DNA from: an uncultured Truepera sp.
GTDB lineage: Bacteria; Deinococcota; Deinococci; Deinococcales; Trueperaceae
NCBI GenBank assembly: GCA_902806425.1
Contig: CADCWP010000336.1
Location: 1 to 33,703, forward strand
Reading direction: 5' to 3'
DNA length: 33,703 nucleotides
In this document: one piece after another, positions 8,406-16,577 of the stretch
Numbering within the stretch: position 1 is the stretch's first letter
Layout: every line of letters starts with the position of its first letter
Made by a program: the position numbers and the translations under genes
The notes under the pieces: generated by a model
Databases searched by the model: none
The model's input: the letters and a program-made list of their open reading frames with translations, nothing else
Told to the model about the DNA's origin: nothing

Positions 8406-11170
8406 GGCCGCTCAAGCTCTCTATAAGCGGCTTTACCTGTTTCCGCGAACCGACCGAAATCAGCTTCGAGGACCTTGAACTCTTCGCCATCTCGGGCGTG
8501 ACCGGGGCGGGCAAATCAACCCTTTTAGACGCCATCACCTACGCGCTCTACGGCGAGACGGCGCGGCTTGGCGCGAAGGTCGGCGACACCCTCTTCAGCC
8601 CGAACTTGGACAAACTCTCGGTGCAGCTCACCTTCCGGGCGGGTTCCGAAACGTACCGGGTGGCGCGGGTTTCGGAGCGCAAGGGGGCGCGGCCCAAAAA
8701 CGAGACGCGGCTCGAGCGCTTAACCGGCGACGCGGCCTGGAAGCAGCTGACCGAGAGCGAAAAGCTCAAAGATGTAAACGGCAAAATCGAAGAGATTTTG
8801 GGGCTGAGTTACGACAACTTTACCCGCGCCGTGCTCTTACCGCAGGGGGCCTTCGACCGTTTTTTGCACGCCAAACCGGGCGAACGCACGAATCTCCTGC
8901 GCGACCTTTTAGGACTCGGCGTCACCGCGGAGATGGCTAAAAGGGCCGGGGAAACGGCCCGGAGCGCACAGGCGCAGGCGAGAACGCTCGAGGACCGTCT
9001 TACCCACGAACTCGCCGACGCGACTCCCGAACGGCGGCGCGATCTCAAAAACGACCTCACCGCCCTGACGACCGAACAGGCTGAGCTTGAGAGCGCACGC
9101 GGGCGTCTCGGCGAACAGGTACGCGACCTCCGGGCGGTGCAAGAACTCCTCGACGAGCGGTCCGACGTGCAGGCGAAACTCGCGGCGTTGGGGGCTCGAG
9201 AAGCCGAAGTGACGCGGAGCCGGGAGCGGCTCTCGCGGGCCAAAGCCGCCGACGCGCTCGCGCCGCACCACCGGACCCTTACCGAACGCCGTACGAAAGC
9301 CGACGCGCTCGGCAACCAACAAGCGCAGGTCGGGGCGAGGCTCGGAGCCGCCGAAAAAACTTACCAAACCGCCCGAACCGCGCTTGAGGGGGCCGAACGG
9401 AACGCCCAAACGTTACCCGACCTCACCGCCCGCATCGAAGGACTCGGCGAGGCGCGGGGGATGCTGGCGCGACTTAGGGGCTATAAGGGTTCGTTAGGGT
9501 ACGCCAAAGAGACGCGTGAACCCTTCTCCGATGAGGCTTGGGACACCCTGACGGCGCGGCTTAAGGAGCTGCCGGGGCTCGAGCGTGCGAGAGGCGAAGT
9601 TACCGACACGCAGATGCGGCGCAATCAGATTCAAGGGGTTGTCGAAGGGCTCATGGGCAGGATTACAGAAGCCCAAGGGGCGCTCGAGACGACCCTAGCG
9701 GACGGTAAAGCAGCCAAAACGAAGCGCGAAGGGGCCGAGGCGACCTACACCGAAGCTGCCCGCGTCGCCCCCGCCGCCGCGCTCCGGCCTCACCTGCACG
9801 TCGGCGAAGCGTGCCCGGTATGCGAACAGACCGTCGCCGCGCTGCCGCCGCCCGTAACGAGCGACTTGGAGAGGCTTAAAACGGTCCAAGACGCAGCGGT
9901 CGCCGAACACGAACGGCTGAAAACGCTCTATCTCGAGCAGCGCGAAGAACTCAAGTCGCTTAAAACGCGCCTGAACGACCAAAACGAAGGGTTAGCCCGC
10001 GCCGAGGCCGACCTCAAGTACCGCACCGAGCAGTTAGACGATATCGCCGGGCGTTTGGGTGCCCGCGACCCGTCACCGCTCCGGTCACGCCTCTACGCGG
10101 CGCAGCGGGCGCTGTTAGCCGGGCTCGCGGCGGGCATTCTGGAGCGCACCGGCGGACTCGACCCGGAAGCGGCCTACGCCGAACTGACCCGTGAACGCTC
10201 CGGGCTAGAGACCTCCCTACAAAACACGCAAAAAACCTTTCAGCACGCGCAGCTCGAGTTTGAGCGCCTCAGAACTGAAGCGGACGGCCTCGCGGAGCGT
10301 TTCGCCGAGGCGACGGCGGCGCACGCCGAAACTGCCGGGTTATTCACCGCGCTGCTCGCGCAAGCCGGTTTCGCGGACCAAGACGCACTCCGGGCCGCGA
10401 CGCTCGGTGCGGACGCACAGAGGACGCTGCTCGAGGGCCTGGGGCGTTTTGAACGCGACCACGCGCGGCTCACGCACCGCGACGCCGAGCTGTCCGAACG
10501 CCTTGCCGGGCGCACGGTCGAGTCAGGGGCGCTCCGGGCCGCTTTGGACGAACAAGCCCGCACCGAGACGCGCTTGGGTGAGGTGCAGAGCTCTTTAGGA
10601 ACGACGCGGGAGCGGTTAGCACAACTCGAGACGCAGTTGGGGACCGCCAAACGCCTCCGCACCGAGCGGGAAGCGCTCGAGACGACCTTTCGGCTCTACA
10701 ACACCCTCAGCCGCGACCTGCAAGTCGGTCACTTCCCTGCCTACTTGCTCACCCGCGTTCAGGACGACCTCGCTCAGCGTGCCTCGGACATCTTAAAGAC
10801 CGTCACCGAAGGGCGTTACGACCTATTTTTCCGGGGCGACGAGTACGTCGTGCTCGACGCCTGGACGGGCTCTGAACGTTCGGCCCGGACGCTCTCGGGG
10901 GGCGAATCGTTTATCACCTCGCTCGCGCTCGCGCTCGCGCTATCCGACACGCTCGCGGGCAGCACGGCGCTCGGCGCGCTCTTTCTGGACGAAGGCTTCG
11001 GGACGCTCGACGCCGACACCTTGGAAGGCGTCGCCAAGGTTTTAGAGTCGCTCACCGCGCACGGGCGCATGGTCGGCGTTATCACGCACGTCGCAGCGCT
11101 GACCGAACGCCTGCCGGACAGGTTGGTCGTTCGTAAAGGTCTCGAGGGCTCGGTCGTCACATGGGAATAG
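8402..11170 (+). CDS. sbcC: Exonuclease subunit SbcC (Rad50-like SMC ATPase)
   Basis: SbcC is the ATPase and DNA tether of SbcCD. The 922-residue protein has an N-terminal Walker A (GVTGAGKSTLLDAI, about residues 32-45), the VLLPQGAFDRFL segment, two long coiled-coil halves rich in Ala/Arg/Glu, the zinc hook CPVC at about 471, the ABC signature LSGGESF at about 831, Walker B ALFLDEGFGTLD at about 860, and the switch His in VITHV. It is shorter than E. coli SbcC (1048), mainly in the coiled coils. It overlaps sbcD by 4 nt and the next gene by 10 nt, so the three are probably one transcript. The sequence is rich in CTCGAG, mostly as Leu-Glu codons. Confidence 0.95.
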   Translation: MRPLKLSISGFTCFREPTEISFEDLELFAISGVTGAGKSTLLDAITYALYGETARLGAKVGDTLFSPNLDKLSVQLTFRAGSETYRVARVSERKGARPKNETRLERLTGDAAWKQLTESEKLKDVNGKIEEILGLSYDNFTRAVLLPQGAFDRFLHAKPGERTNLLRDLLGLGVTAEMAKRAGETARSAQAQARTLEDRLTHELADATPERRRDLKNDLTALTTEQAELESARGRLGEQVRDLRAVQELLDERSDVQAKLAALGAREAEVTRSRERLSRAKAADALAPHHRTLTERRTKADALGNQQAQVGARLGAAEKTYQTARTALEGAERNAQTLPDLTARIEGLGEARGMLARLRGYKGSLGYAKETREPFSDEAWDTLTARLKELPGLERARGEVTDTQMRRNQIQGVVEGLMGRITEAQGALETTLADGKAAKTKREGAEATYTEAARVAPAAALRPHLHVGEACPVCEQTVAALPPPVTSDLERLKTVQDAAVAEHERLKTLYLEQREELKSLKTRLNDQNEGLARAEADLKYRTEQLDDIAGRLGARDPSPLRSRLYAAQRALLAGLAAGILERTGGLDPEAAYAELTRERSGLETSLQNTQKTFQHAQLEFERLRTEADGLAERFAEATAAHAETAGLFTALLAQAGFADQDALRAATLGADAQRTLLEGLGRFERDHARLTHRDAELSERLAGRTVESGALRAALDEQARTETRLGEVQSSLGTTRERLAQLETQLGTAKRLRTEREALETTFRLYNTLSRDLQVGHFPAYLLTRVQDDLAQRASDILKTVTEGRYDLFFRGDEYVVLDAWTGSERSARTLSGGESFITSLALALALSDTLAGSTALGALFLDEGFGTLDADTLEGVAKVLESLTAHGRMVGVITHVAALTERLPDRLVVRKGLEGSVVTWE

Positions 11171-12000
11171 ACCCGCAGTTAGAAAAGCTCGTCGGCCTTC
11201 TGTCCGAACTGCCGCAGGTTGAGGCGATTGCGTTAGGCGGCTCGAGCGCGAGCGGGCGTTCGGACGAGCTTTCGGACTTCGACCTCTGCGTCCTCCCGAA
11301 CAAGCCGGTCCCGTTAGAGACCCGCCGGGACATCGTGCGGAGGCTCGGTGCGGTGGCGGTCGGCGACCTGGGACACGACTATAACGGCGGCGGGGACGAG
11401 TGGACCGACGCGGCGACGGGAACGCATTTCGACTTGATGTACTTCGGGCTTGAGTTCTTTCGAGAGCAAATTGAAAGACCACTCAGATACTTTCAGCCGA
11501 GTTTGGGCTACAGCACCGCCTTCGCCTACACCGTCAGCCAGGGGCGCATCTTATACGACCCAGACAATAAGTTTGCTGCACTTCAGGCACTGGCCTGTGA
11601 GCCCTACCCGGACGCGCTGCGCGAAAATGTCGTGCGCTACAACCGGCCCATGCTGCGGGGGTTCATCTCGTCGTATTATAGGCAACTCGAAAAGGCCGCG
11701 ACTCGGGACGACCTCGTGAGTTCGAATCACCGTTTGGCCGCGCTGCTGGCGAGCTATTTCGATATTCTTTTCGCCGCTAACCGGCTTCTTCATCCGGGTG
11801 AGAAACGGCTCGTAGCGACGGCGCTCAGCATCTGCACAAGTCTTCCCGAAGCATTTGAGAGGGACGTGACGGAGACGCTTAAAGCGGCGGGGGACAGCGC
11901 GCGGCTCTTACCTAACCTGACCCGGCTGTTAGATGCTCTTGACGTGTGGCTCGAGCGTGAAGGGTTCGACGTGACCCGCTCACGGCCTGACCTGAGCTAG
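11161..12000 (+). CDS. Nucleotidyltransferase-fold protein (DUF4037-like)
   Basis: The 279-residue protein opens with a minimal nucleotidyltransferase domain: GGSSASGRSDELSDFDLCV at residues 27-45 is the GS...DxD metal and triphosphate site, and FDLMYF near residue 96 can supply the third acidic residue. The C-terminal half is helical. Related proteins transfer nucleotides to antibiotics, proteins or RNA; the substrate here is unknown. The start overlaps the end of sbcC by 10 nt, so it rides on the sbcDC transcript, which hints at a link to DNA repair but does not prove one. Its TAG stop is shared with that of the convergent gene inside a CTAG palindrome. Confidence 0.75.
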   Translation: MGIDPQLEKLVGLLSELPQVEAIALGGSSASGRSDELSDFDLCVLPNKPVPLETRRDIVRRLGAVAVGDLGHDYNGGGDEWTDAATGTHFDLMYFGLEFFREQIERPLRYFQPSLGYSTAFAYTVSQGRILYDPDNKFAALQALACEPYPDALRENVVRYNRPMLRGFISSYYRQLEKAATRDDLVSSNHRLAALLASYFDILFAANRLLHPGEKRLVATALSICTSLPEAFERDVTETLKAAGDSARLLPNLTRLLDALDVWLEREGFDVTRSRPDLS

Positions 12001-12617
12001 TTTTGTCCCAGCATCTCCCTGGCCTCGTCGGCGGTCAGCTCTTTTGCGTAGATCGCCGAGCCCGGTTCCTGGACGGCGCTCTCGGGAAGCGTGCCGGTAT
12101 CGACGGCGGCAAACCCCAGGGATTCGATAAGTTCTGTCACGACCCGTTTGGCGTCAGCGTCGTCCCCAGCGATAAAGATGGCGCGGCGCTGTTCCAACGG
12201 TAGGCTGAGGTCGCCTTGGTCGCGCAGGTGCTGCCAAAAAATCGTGTTAAACGCCTTGACAACACGTGAGCCACTCAGATGCTGCGCCACCAAGCCGGTC
12301 TGCGTCGTACCCGATAGGTCGATATCGCCGTCGCGGTTGGGATAGTAGTTCGACGCGCTGATGACGATCTTGCCTTTAAGCGCCTCCGCGGGCAGGTCCT
12401 GATATTTGCCGAAGGGGACGGCCTCGAGCACAACCTCACCAAACTTGGCAGCGTCTTTGGCGGTCATTGCCGTGACGTTCGGCCCGAGTTCGGCTACTTT
12501 GCCTTGAAGTGTCTCCGGCCCGCGCGAATTGCTCACGGCGACCTCGTGCCCGGTCCATGCAAAAAGTTCCGCTAGCGTCCCGCCGATGTTGCCCGCTCCG
12601 ATGATGCCGATGTTCAT
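11997..12617 (-). CDS. NADP-dependent oxidoreductase, F420-dependent NADP reductase-like family
   Basis: The 206-residue protein has an N-terminal Rossmann motif, GIIGAGNIGGTLAE, followed by NSRGPETL, which typically binds the 2'-phosphate of NADP. VKAFNTIFWQHL and the IFIAGDDADAK segment are typical of the family that includes NADPH:F420 oxidoreductase. Many bacterial members lack F420 and use other acceptors, so the partner is not known. The ATG has AAGGAG about 6 nt upstream. It lies 59 nt downstream of the monooxygenase-like gene on the same strand and is probably co-transcribed. Its last 4 nt overlap the convergent gene. Confidence 0.8.
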   Translation of the reverse strand: MNIGIIGAGNIGGTLAELFAWTGHEVAVSNSRGPETLQGKVAELGPNVTAMTAKDAAKFGEVVLEAVPFGKYQDLPAEALKGKIVISASNYYPNRDGDIDLSGTTQTGLVAQHLSGSRVVKAFNTIFWQHLRDQGDLSLPLEQRRAIFIAGDDADAKRVVTELIESLGFAAVDTGTLPESAVQEPGSAIYAKELTADEAREMLGQN

Positions 12618-12676
12618 ACCCGCTCCTTCAGCTGTAAGTGGTACGCCCCAGAGGGTGTGTGAGTGAGATTAGGAGG

Positions 12677-12976
12677 TTACGGCAGTTTAGCAGCGAGCAC
12701 GTCCATCTCTTCGATAGCGGGTGGCTCGGCGAGCAGCTCGGGCGCGATTTCACTGAGGGCGTCGACGATCCGGCCGTTTAGGTGAGCTTGCCGTCCCGTT
12801 TCGTCGTCAAACGCGTCGAAGATGCCAAAGGTAGACGGTCCCAGTTTAAGGGCGAACCATACGCGGGTGTCCGGTTCCTGCTGGGCAAGCTCCAAACCGC
12901 CCTTGAGAAACGCCTCGAGGTCGGCCTCTTTGCCGGGTTTTGCTTCCAGACGGGCGAGCAGTCCAACGGTGGTCAT
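12677..12976 (-). CDS. Antibiotic biosynthesis monooxygenase (ABM) domain protein
   Basis: This 99-residue ferredoxin-like-fold protein of the ABM/YgiN type begins TVGLLARLEAKPGKEADLEAFL and ends with the characteristic hydrophobic and acidic stretch. Members act as small cofactor-free monooxygenases, quinol oxygenases or haem-binding dimers; here only the fold can be assigned. The ATG at 12976 is preceded by AAAGGAAG. A TAGCGT box at 12996-13001 would give a very short leader of about 13 nt beginning just before that site. The oxidoreductase gene follows in the same direction. Confidence 0.8.
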   Translation of the reverse strand: MTTVGLLARLEAKPGKEADLEAFLKGGLELAQQEPDTRVWFALKLGPSTFGIFDAFDDETGRQAHLNGRIVDALSEIAPELLAEPPAIEEMDVLAAKLP

Positions 12977-13086
12977 AGCTTCCTTTCGTTGCCAAACGCT
13001 ACAGCGCTGAGGAGGCAGCGGCTGTTACCGGCGTGACACGGCGCTCAGCTCGAGGCTGTTTGGGAGGAAAACGCAAGCCGGTGCTC

Positions 13087-13092
13087 TAGAGT
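13087..13092 (+). promoter_or_regulatory. -10 box of leaderless hydrolase promoter
   Basis: TAGAGT ends 7 nt before the ATG at 13099 and sits in the palindrome CTCTAGAG (13085-13092). No Shine-Dalgarno sequence is close to the start. Confidence 0.55.
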
Positions 13093-13098
13093 TACCTC

Positions 13099-14574
13099 AT
13101 GACCTTTTTGTACAGCACCCGGCTCCTCCTCGCGCTCGTCCTGGCTACCTTGGTCGGGTGCCTACCTGACATAAGAACCGACCTGGCCCTACCCAACCCG
13201 CCCTACCGCATAGCGCCGAGCGCCGTCTCGACGGAGTATCTGAGCGTACCCGGTTACACAGCGCCCGGTACGCCTCATAAGCTCAACCAGAGCTCTTACC
13301 TGCGCTACTTTTTGAGGTCAAAACTACAGCCGCCGACGCGAACCGTTTTGCTCCTCGTCCCCGGTATCTACGCCGGAGCCGCGAACTTCGACATTCTGGC
13401 GCGGCAACTCGTCGCGGCTTGGCCCGGCCTGGAGGTGTGGGCAGTGGACCGGCGCGCGAACGCTCTAGAGGACCGCTCGGCGCTGGTTGAGAGCTTGCGT
13501 GCAGGGGACCCGAACATCGCCTACCGCTACTATGTGACGGAGCAGGGCACGCCGGAGGGCTTTTCGCCCATCCCGCCGGAAGAGCTGGGCTTTATGCGGC
13601 GCTGGGGGCTTACCGTGCACCTCTGGGACCTGCACGAGCTGGTCAAGCGGGCGCGCACGGGGGCGAAGACCGTCATTCTGGGGCGTCACTCGCTGGGCTC
13701 GAGCCTAGTCAGCTTCTACGCCGCGCACATCTTTGAGGGGGGCAGGCCGGGAGACACCTTTATCGACGGCTTGGTGCTGTTAGACGGCACGCTGGGCCGC
13801 ACGGGTGCCTTCGGTATCGCGCAGAGCATCGTGCTGGGTAACTGGGAAGTTCTTCCGGACGCGGCTGGCTTCGACGCAGGGCGCGGTCCGCCGTACTTCT
13901 CGCTTGGTTCGGGACCCGGCTTCTACGCCGAAAGTGGCGCGCTCGCGCTGCTCGCCGCCTTGGCACCGGGGGCGCGGTCGCCGCATTCGGCCATGCCGAT
14001 CAGTAACCGCGCGCTGCTCGGTCTGCGTACCGACAGGGACTTCGTAGCGTCGCCGCTCTACACGGCAACCGTAGGTGAGCCCGTCGGCGCGCGCTTCGGC
14101 GGCAACCTCGTCGCCTTTATGCTGAGCGGGTTTACCAGCGTGAGGAGCCGCAGCGTAGCCGGGGTAGCGGACGGTTTTACGATGGTGCGCTGGTCGGCGG
14201 GTGATCCAGTCGAGCCCACCGACTTAGGCGCGTTTTCCCGCAGCTTGGTGCTGTCGGAAGCGGATGCCAACGAGTGGTACTTTCCGCTCCGGCTGCTTAT
14301 CGACATGAGCGCGCTCAAGCTCGATTTGACGGGCGTACCCGACTTCGTGCCGCACGGCGTAGTCGAGGTGCCGACGCTCTCCGTCGGGGCGGCGCGAGGC
14401 TTGGTGACGACCACGGACGGCTTCTCGGCGTACGGCAACCTGCGGGCGAGCAGTTTTTTCTCCGCGTATGTCGTACCCGGATTTGCCCACCTGGACCTGC
14501 TCACCGCGCGCAACAATCCCGTGGTGCCGCTTTTAGGACGTTGGCTGGCGCGCGTCGAGGCGCTGGGGCGGTAG
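13099..14574 (+). CDS. Lipoprotein alpha/beta hydrolase
   Basis: The N-terminus is a lipoprotein signal: hydrophobic LLLALVLATL then the lipobox LVGC with Cys at 21, so the protein is probably anchored outside the cytoplasmic membrane. The alpha/beta hydrolase core begins LLLVPGIYAGAANFDILARQL (oxyanion strand) and continues VWAVDRRANALED. The nucleophile elbow is GRHSLGS, near residue 196, with Ser as nucleophile. VPGFAHLDLLT near the C-terminus supplies the likely catalytic His. At 491 residues it has large insertions over a minimal hydrolase. The substrate, an ester or a lipid, cannot be told. It appears to be transcribed alone from a leaderless promoter; a second such promoter follows before the next gene. 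Confidence 0.8.
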   Translation: MTFLYSTRLLLALVLATLVGCLPDIRTDLALPNPPYRIAPSAVSTEYLSVPGYTAPGTPHKLNQSSYLRYFLRSKLQPPTRTVLLLVPGIYAGAANFDILARQLVAAWPGLEVWAVDRRANALEDRSALVESLRAGDPNIAYRYYVTEQGTPEGFSPIPPEELGFMRRWGLTVHLWDLHELVKRARTGAKTVILGRHSLGSSLVSFYAAHIFEGGRPGDTFIDGLVLLDGTLGRTGAFGIAQSIVLGNWEVLPDAAGFDAGRGPPYFSLGSGPGFYAESGALALLAALAPGARSPHSAMPISNRALLGLRTDRDFVASPLYTATVGEPVGARFGGNLVAFMLSGFTSVRSRSVAGVADGFTMVRWSAGDPVEPTDLGAFSRSLVLSEADANEWYFPLRLLIDMSALKLDLTGVPDFVPHGVVEVPTLSVGAARGLVTTTDGFSAYGNLRASSFFSAYVVPGFAHLDLLTARNNPVVPLLGRWLARVEALGR

Positions 14575-14594
14575 CGAACGCCGAGCGCTTGGGG

Positions 14595-14600
14595 TAAGCT
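14595..14600 (+). promoter_or_regulatory. -10 box of leaderless DinB-like gene promoter
   Basis: TAAGCT ends 7 nt before the GTG start at 14607. The -35 region is unremarkable. Confidence 0.5.
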
Positions 14601-14606
14601 GGGCAG

Positions 14607-15107
14607 GTGTTTGACAAAACCCTGTTGGCGCGTTTTGGCCGCGAGCCCGAGACGGCGACCGCCGCTCTGGTCCGTGAACTGGGCGCGTTTGCAGGGCTTC
14701 CTGAACAGCTCTCGAGGGTGTGGCTGACGCCGCACGCGCCGGGCAAGTGGTCGCCCGCCGAGACCACCGAGCACGTGATCAAGGTTGGCGTAGGGATGAG
14801 CAAAACGCTTCACCTGCTCCGCCTGGGCGCGCCGCTGCCCCTAGAGACGCGCACGTCGGGAACGCTGTTAGGCGGCAGGGCGCAGGCACCGGCCTTTTCT
14901 CAGCCCGGTCCGCCGCAGCCGTGGGGAGTTCTAAAGCCCCGCTGGCTCGAGATGCAAAGCCGCCTCTTAAACGAAGTCGATCAAACTCACAGCTGGTCCG
15001 GGCGCACCCGCTTCCACCCATATTTCGGCGATCTGGACGCGCTCGGCTGGGTGCAGGCCGCGGCCCTACACGTAGCGCACCACCGCAGACAGCTTGGGGC
15101 AGCGTAG
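14607..15107 (+). CDS. DinB-fold (DinB_2/YfiT-like) protein
   Basis: The 166-residue protein shows the four-helix DinB/YfiT pattern: an early helix with VRELGAFAGLPEQLSRVWL, then PGKWSPAETTEHVIK carrying the first metal-ligand His, and a C-terminal AAALHVAHHRRQLG with the His pair. DinB-fold proteins bind a divalent metal, and many act as thiol transferases in bacillithiol or mycothiol metabolism or respond to DNA damage. The family is expanded in Deinococcus. The GTG start is placed by the -10 box 7 nt upstream. It lies 32 nt downstream of the hydrolase gene. Confidence 0.75.
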   Translation: MFDKTLLARFGREPETATAALVRELGAFAGLPEQLSRVWLTPHAPGKWSPAETTEHVIKVGVGMSKTLHLLRLGAPLPLETRTSGTLLGGRAQAPAFSQPGPPQPWGVLKPRWLEMQSRLLNEVDQTHSWSGRTRFHPYFGDLDALGWVQAAALHVAHHRRQLGAA

Positions 15108-15193
15108 CGGTGGCCCACTAGAGCTGTCTAAACCTTACAAGCTAGTGCACGCCGGGGGGCGCAGCATCTAAAGCACCCTGGAGGCGTGTATCA

Positions 15194-15205
15194 ACTCTAT
15201 AGAGT
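15194..15205. promoter_or_regulatory. Perfect 12-bp palindrome at the sigma-factor start region
   Basis: ACTCTATAGAGT is a perfect palindrome and contains the -10-like TAGAGT (15200-15205). It lies between a GGAGG at 15180-15184 and the TTG at 15223. It could be an operator for autoregulation, or a promoter if translation starts at the TTG. Confidence 0.35.
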
Positions 15206-15222
15206 CCGACGAGCAACTCATC

Positions 15223-15768
15223 TTGCAGATGGCTGCGCGCGACGAGGCCGCGCTTGCCGAACTCTACCGGCGCTACGGCCCCTACTTGGCGGCGCTCTCG
15301 CGGCGACTGCTGGCCGACCGTGACGACGTGCAAGGATGCGTGCAAGACGCATTTTTTCGGGCGTGGCAAGCGGCGGGGCGCTTCGACCCGGCGCGAGCGA
15401 GCGCGAAGACGTGGCTGGTCACCATCGGGCACCGCGTCGCCATCAACCGGCTGCGCGGTCAAAAACCCAACACGCTGCCGCTGGAGGCGTGGGACGCGCC
15501 GACCCCGGCGGGCGATCCGGTCGAGCGCATCCAGCTCGAGGGCGCAGTTAGGGCGCTCGATCCGGTCGAGCGCGAACTCATCGAGCTGGCCTTTTACCGG
15601 GGTCACTCGCACCAGGAACTCGCCGAGCTGACAGGGAGGCCGCTCGGGAGCATTAAAAGCAAGCTGCGCGCGGCGCTGCACAGGTTGCGAGACCACCTAG
15701 ACGACTCGGACGACGATTCGAGCGACGAGCCGGACGACCGGCATGAGCGACAGGGAGGTGAGGGGTGA
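15223..15768 (+). CDS. ECF-type RNA polymerase sigma factor
   Basis: This alternative sigma factor (sigma-70 family, group 4) directs RNA polymerase to stress promoters. Region 2 spans DEAALAELYRRYGPYLAAL through WLVTIGHRVAINRLRG, and region 4 contains ALDPVERELIELAFYRGHSHQELAEL and GSIKSKLRAALHRLRDHL, the helix-turn-helix. The tail is very acidic (DDSDDDSSDEPDD). The start is uncertain: TTG 15223 is the first ordinary start, yet the frame is open upstream to 15172 and reads ...SDEQLILQ, which aligns with the usual sigma N-terminus. A GGAGG site precedes an ATC codon at 15190 in that frame. The stop overlaps the anti-sigma gene by 4 nt (GTGA), so the two are co-translated. Confidence 0.88.
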   Translation: MQMAARDEAALAELYRRYGPYLAALSRRLLADRDDVQGCVQDAFFRAWQAAGRFDPARASAKTWLVTIGHRVAINRLRGQKPNTLPLEAWDAPTPAGDPVERIQLEGAVRALDPVERELIELAFYRGHSHQELAELTGRPLGSIKSKLRAALHRLRDHLDDSDDDSSDEPDDRHERQGGEG

Positions 15769-16487
15769 CGGTAACGGAAGACACTTTGGTCAGCTACGCG
15801 TTCGGTCACCTCGCCTCGGTAGACGAAGCCGTGGTCGAAGCGCACCTGCGCGCGCACCCGGACGACGCAAGGACCGTCGCGGCGTATTTGGACGTTCTGG
15901 CGAGTCTGGTCATGGCGCTGCCGCCGGAACCGCTTCCGGCGGGCGGTGAGGAGGCGCTGCTGGCGCGGGTGCGCGGTCCGGCAACCCCCGCCGAGACCCG
16001 TTCTAACGCTCCCGAACGCACCCCTAAGGGTGTACCCGGCACCTACATACCTAGCAGGGAGCGACCACGTCGCGCGGTGTGGTGGCGCGATGTGCTGGCC
16101 GCCGCCGCTGTAGCGGGGCTCTACGTCAGCGTCTTCACGCTTCTGAACCCGGACGCCCGCACCGCGAGGGTGCTGCAAGGGTACCGGACCGAACCGGGCG
16201 CGGTTTCCTACGCGCTGAACGCCGAGGGTCGAGCCGAGCCGCTCGGCACGCTTGTACGGCTTCAAGATGGCCGGGTCTTCGTCGCCCTCGGCGTGCCACC
16301 AAGCGCCGATCAGGTCTATCAGGCGTGGGAGATCGCGGGCGCGCCGGTCTCGCTCGGAACCTTTGACGGGCGCACCTTTTTAAGTGCGCAGGCGGTCACA
16401 GAAGGAAACACCTTCGGCCTCACGCTCGAGCCTCCCGGTGGCAGCGACCAACCGACGAGCACACCCATCACGCTTTTGGAACTGTAA
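15765..16487 (+). CDS. Membrane anti-sigma factor, RskA-like
   Basis: This 240-residue single-pass membrane protein probably holds the preceding sigma factor inactive. The N-terminal part (DTLVSYAFGHLASVDEAVVE) is the sigma-binding segment; it lacks the HxxxCxxC zinc motif, so it is not a zinc anti-sigma. A transmembrane helix lies around VLAAAAVAGLYVSVFTLL, near residues 108-125. The extracytoplasmic C-terminal domain matches the RskA family: ADQVYQAWEIAGAPVSLGTF and FGLTLEPPGGSDQPT. RskA-type factors are released by regulated proteolysis. The start GTG overlaps the stop of the sigma gene. Confidence 0.85.
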   Translation: MTVTEDTLVSYAFGHLASVDEAVVEAHLRAHPDDARTVAAYLDVLASLVMALPPEPLPAGGEEALLARVRGPATPAETRSNAPERTPKGVPGTYIPSRERPRRAVWWRDVLAAAAVAGLYVSVFTLLNPDARTARVLQGYRTEPGAVSYALNAEGRAEPLGTLVRLQDGRVFVALGVPPSADQVYQAWEIAGAPVSLGTFDGRTFLSAQAVTEGNTFGLTLEPPGGSDQPTSTPITLLEL

Positions 16488-16522
16488 TCGTAGTCCCCCT
16501 TGCATCCAGGCGCGGCGAAAGC

Positions 16523-16562
16523 GGGTATACCCAAGGGGAACCTTAGAGCACAGCTCTAAAAT
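16523..16562. promoter_or_regulatory. Two dyads and a -10 box upstream of the CHRD gene
   Basis: GGGTATACCC (16523-16532) is a perfect 10-bp palindrome. TTAGAGC-ACA-GCTCTAA (16543-16559) is a 7-bp dyad with a 3-nt centre and overlaps TAAAAT (16557-16562), a -10-like box. Start at +7 would give a leader of about 9 nt, GGAGATTTT, which is nearly only the ribosome-binding site. GGAAC at 16537-16541 resembles an ECF -35 motif, but its spacing to the next -10 is short. Confidence 0.4.
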
Positions 16563-16577
16563 TTGAGAGGAGATTTT

